From the NCBI RefSeq assembly GCF_036324505.1, contig NC_086362.1, forward strand, positions 6,073,043 through 6,137,042: a DNA stretch of 64,000 bases. Direction: 5' to 3'. The position numbers and the translations under genes are program-made. Within the stretch, counting starts at the first letter, position 1. The number at the start of each line of letters is the position of its first letter. The stretch comes from Eleginops maclovinus. Its lineage: Eukaryota; Chordata; Actinopteri; Perciformes; Eleginopidae. Of the stretch, positions 49,823 to 64,000 are shown piece by piece. The notes beneath the pieces are model-generated. The model was not told the origin of the DNA and ran no database searches. It saw only the letters and a program-made list of their open reading frames with translations.

Positions 49823-51759
49823 TTTATTAACATACATTTGACTAAAGCCTAGTTTCTGTGAGGCTTTCAGACACTTCTTTGGCCTTCATATAGAGTTATC
49901 AAATCAAACAACTCTGTGGCAAAGGCTTACATCAATCCAAAATGTGCTTTAACTCAACAGTACAAAAAGTAGACAGACATTGATTAAAAAAGTACTGAAC
50001 CGTAAGTGAGAACATGTCTGCATCTACACTCTGAGTTGTTTGATGCCAGTGAGAGATGTGTGCATTAGGCTCAGATATTCTTACACAAGGTGACGTTACT
50101 TGGGAGAAAAGAAATGGCACACCCTTTTTTCTACAATGGAAACGTTTCCTGAGCAAACAAATGCAACTTTGTTCAAATCAATACACTTTTGATTTTTGTT
50201 GCTATAGTCTGCTTTGGTAGCAAACAGATCCTTCTATATAAACCAATGTCTTAGCATTTACATCTATCTTTTATTGCCACAGTATATGTAGTTTGATCAA
50301 TGTGACTAAAATAAACATGATATAATAAACCTCACATCAAAAGAAGCAGTATAAAGTTCTGATATCTCTTTGAACCTTAGAAAAACGTTTAATGCAAATT
50401 TGTGCACATAAAACACACACATACAGTACAGCGCATACATAAAGTATCATAAAGTATAAATGCTTTTAATGTTGGCCTACATTAGTATGTCAACACACCG
50501 TTGTACATCCCGTTCATCGTACCTCATAATAAACCGGCCCATAACAGACCCAATGCAAACCGACAGCCACTTTGGCCAAAGCTGGATCCACAACAACAGA
50601 TAGTCTTCTGCACCTGCTCATTGCAAAAACAAAGTATGACAAAAACAACCGATAAGCACATTTTCTAGAGTGTTAAGAGCATTTGAGGCTGGTGTGTGTC
50701 CTACACAAAAATACAGCAGATACAAGCTTTCCGGTTCATTTGGATGATATAAGTAGAAAGCTCTGTGCAAGTCTGAGCTCAAGCATGACGTCCAATCCTA
50801 GCTTTTTTGAGGGTATTCCTCCTGCGGGGGAACAATTTAATCCATAGTAGCTTATCCTCTGCCAGTCCTTAACATTAACGCAGATACAAGAAGACATAGA
50901 AAGCTTTTAAATGCACCCATGCTCTCAGGGCAGAACACTTAAGGAATGTCAGTTGGTGAACATATCAAATACAAAATACTGAAAATGATTTTGTTTTAAA
51001 GAAACGGGAGGGGGGGGGGAATATGGCATATAAAGTGTCAGGCAAACTCTGGTACACCAGCAGTTAATCTTATCTAACTCACGCCACACCCAAAAAACAA
51101 AGCAAAGAAACACGGCATATAAAACAAAATGTCAAATGAAAATATAAAAAACATGATAGAATGGAAACAATATCATATCATATATCAAGTATTCATAATA
51201 TACAACAATACAAATCAAAGCTAAAAAGGAATGTAGTTCTGGAAAAGTACCACTAGAGGTCAGCAAATAGTCATGCTCAGATATCCAGTTATACACTTGA
51301 AATATTTATCTTCTGCTTGTGGACGAACGCTTGTACAGACCTCCACTTCTCTCCCCCGGTTTCACCTGCTTTCAGTTCCACATAGCAGCAGCGGTAGTGG
51401 TAAACACGTCGTCGTTACATTCTTGAAATGAAGTCTCACAGTATAAATGACAGTTTTTTTTTTTTTTATCTAACACTGACTTGTATGTGCACAGTGGCCT
51501 CAAATGTCTCACTGAATAACATCTGCGGTGTGACACCATTACTGCATCTGGAGAAGTAAAACCCACATATTGAAACTGACTCATGCAGTCAAAAGAGGAA
51601 TTGTATCCTCTGCAAATTCAAAAAGAGTTTTTGAAGTTGTTTTCCATGTTCGTTAAAGTGTCTTTGTTTTATCAGATTTTGAAAATAGTTCATCTGTCCC
51701 GCTGTGGATCCTTTTCCCAGCATAGTGTGTTTGATCTTCAGCATCTTGAATGTCTGGGT
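49823..51759 (-). other. dtx4 3' UTR (extent uncertain)
   Basis: The sequence after the dtx4 stop is AT-rich without genes. Minus-strand AATAAA signals lie at 50270-50275 (a 1.5-kb UTR) and 49823-49828 (1.9 kb); DTX4 mRNAs usually have long 3' UTRs. A poly-T run (51450s) and a poly-G run (51010s) are present. Confidence 0.4.
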
Positions 51760-62369
<10,610 letters not shown>

Positions 62370-62774
62370 CTGCAAAGGGAGAAAAATAACACTGACAATA
62401 CGGAGGCATAAAGCTAGACGCGGGGATGGTGGGCATTTAAAGACACCCTGCTGACGCTCCGCCGTGCATCCCTGCGCACAGCGGCGCTGCATCCATCTTG
62501 GACAGTTTGCAACCCAGATGTGTCTATGGATATAAATGTATATTCTTAGCATAACACTACATGCAAACTGTACCTTCCATGTTTGTAGTTTCGGTTATGC
62601 AGCAATGGTAGGTCCTTTTATCACACGGCGATTGTACAGAGAGTTTCAGGGCACAAAAAGCCTTGCAGGATGGTTGCATTTTACTCCCTATGCAGATGAG
62701 TGACGTCTACTGAAATCATTTCTCCGGCACAATCAAGTTAGGGTGAGAGGAGAAAATGCAACTTGGATGCTTAC

Positions 62775-63270
62775 GGTGGTGCAGCACTCGTGAAGTAGGT
62801 TACTGTGGCAGACTGGCTCTGATCGTGCAGTGCAAGGTTGCACATTTGTTTGACCAAATCTGTGCAGTCTGTGAGGGAGGAAGAGATTCTTGAAAGCAAA
62901 TAGCTGAAATATTTACCGGGTAAGATCGGCTCCAGTCAATTCGTTCCTTTGGAGAACAGTTTTGATGTTTTATTAAATATGATCCGTCTGTCACCGGGCG
63001 AATGTCTTCAGTCTCAGTAAAATCCCGTATGTCTGGTTACATAATTGCTTTTATAATGTGTCACTACAGTTGTGTTTACTTTGACTCGGGCTTACTCATT
63101 GGTTCATGCCTAGTGTCTCGACAGAGAGGCTCTCACCTACCACTGAACATCATTTTGCCGGTGAAAAATAAGTATTTGGCACTGGCGTGAACCCTCCCAC
63201 ACTCACCTCTCCTTGAAGACCTCAAACATCCAATCAGATTCGTTCAAATGCTCCTCCTGGCCAATCACAA
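62775..63270 (-). promoter_or_regulatory. dtx4 leader exon and CCAAT-box promoter
   Basis: Candidate leader-exon donors are CCCG/GTAAAT (62917) and CACC/GTAAGC (62775). Upstream, three CCAAT elements occur at 63098-63102 (as ATTGG), 63230-63234 and 63261-63265. With no TATA box, this looks like an NF-Y type promoter, with a start probably near 62.95-63.05 kb. Which donor is used cannot be decided from sequence. Confidence 0.4.
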
Positions 63271-63427
63271 ATGTGCCTCCTAGACTTCGTTCACTGTATT
63301 ACAAATATGAACTGCGTGTTGAAATATTGTATTATGAGTTTGTTTTAGTGTTAGCTGATATAAATCTTAGCCTTGCTTTTTGCTACATGTTAAATATTTA
63401 GAAGGAAAGGGTCTTTCATAAAAGGAG

Positions 63428-63499
63428 TGGAGATGCCGGGGATTGAACCCGGGACCTCATACATGCGAAGCATGCGCTCTACCACTGAGCTACATCCCC
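63428..63499 (-). tRNA. tRNA-Ala (anticodon CGC)
   Basis: This 72-nt cloverleaf reads on the minus strand from GGGGATGTAGCTCAGTGG to CATCTCCA. The anticodon loop CTTCGCATG gives CGC. The acceptor stem has G3-U70, the alanine identity pair, with discriminator A73. The internal A box (TAGCTCAGTGG) and B box (GGTTCAATCC) are intact, and CCA is not encoded. The sequence is practically that of human tRNA-Ala-CGC with one change in the T loop (CAATCC for CGATCC). It looks functional and lies about 0.2 kb from the dtx4 CCAAT cluster. Confidence 0.96.
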
Positions 63500-63519
63500 A
63501 TTGGTTGATATAGGTACAG

Positions 63520-64000
63520 CAAGATTTATTATATCTTTCTGTAAGAGATGATGTGTGTTTTTTCTATTAGTGGTGCATATCAACAACACCGTCTATAGAC
63601 TGCTTTTTAAAAAAATCACTAAACAGAGGACTAAGGCGAATATTTGAATGTAGGGCAATGGGTCTGAGTTTATAGTGTAGGTCAATGGGTTTGTGTTTAT
63701 AGTAACCTTCCCCTTGATCTAGTTCTTTTTCAAGTTGTATTCACCGACCTAATGGTATAGTTTTAGCTGTAGCCTACGATCAATGTAGCCTATGATTTAA
63801 CTGATTTACGTTTGATAGACAGCAACAATGTAACTAACATCATGACTCATATAGCAATAGTTTGAGTCTGCAAGTAAGCGTTGTTGTTGATATTCAGCAT
63901 TCTCAATTAATCATTCAAAACTCAATCTAAAATATGTTTTATCACCTGCAAACCTGTGTATGTTGAAGAAGTTGAAGCCATTTTTTATGATTTTTAAAAA
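63520..64000. other. right flank
   Basis: AT-rich sequence beyond the tRNA gene. A near-duplicate AGGGCAATGGGTCTGAGTTT / AGGTCAATGGGTTTGTGTTT, each followed by ATAGT, lies at about 63652-63704. No gene was recognised. Confidence 0.6.

Overview
This is a window of vertebrate, almost certainly ray-finned (teleost) fish, nuclear DNA. The genes are split by many GT-AG introns, the non-coding sequence is AT-rich and full of dinucleotide microsatellites, and the repeats (a tRNA-derived SINE, non-autonomous hAT-like and piggyBac-like elements, a fold-back MITE) are of kinds common in fish. All four protein-coding genes and the one tRNA lie on the minus strand, so each gene reads from high to low coordinates.

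Right to left: a tRNA-Ala(CGC) at 63.4 kb; dtx4 (51.8-62.4 kb), a Deltex-family E3 ubiquitin ligase with two WWE domains, a long Gly/Pro-rich linker, a RING-H2 and the Deltex C-terminal domain; msantd1 (45.7-47.7 kb), a Myb/SANT-like nuclear protein; rgs12 (8.0-44 kb), a multidomain regulator of heterotrimeric G proteins (PDZ, PTB, RGS, two Ras-binding domains, GoLoco); and the first modules of hgfac (below about 5.6 kb), a secreted serine protease that activates hepatocyte growth factor, with the rest beyond the left edge. As I recall the human map, msantd1-rgs12-hgfac keeps the order and orientation of human 4p16.3, while dtx4 (human 11q12) sits where HTT would be expected. The genes are neighbours by synteny, not by shared function: rgs12 ends Galpha signalling and scaffolds Ras/MAPK, dtx4 acts in Notch and ubiquitin signalling, msantd1 is a putative DNA-binding factor and hgfac works outside the cell.

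The exon models were built by hand from splice sites, and the reading phase closes at every junction. They give rgs12 proteins of 1310 and 1400 residues, msantd1 of 278 and dtx4 of 773. The most interesting observations concern transcript diversity. rgs12 has two candidate internal first exons, about 34.4 and 27.8 kb, both phase-matched to a 22-nt microexon, which would give short forms without PDZ and PTB. It has two alternative C-termini, each ending in a class I PDZ ligand, one of which fits the ligand motif of RGS12's own PDZ domain. dtx4 has a TATA-containing internal promoter whose 26-nt coding exon is in phase with exon 3, predicting a 317-residue ligase without WWE domains.

Other points are a near-perfect 62-nt hairpin and a 211-bp palindromic MITE in dtx4 intron 2, a perfect RFX X-box beside a CRE-like palindrome upstream of msantd1, and a 90-nt in-frame GC-AG intron in msantd1. 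Family names and human comparisons come from memory of the protein families; no database was searched.
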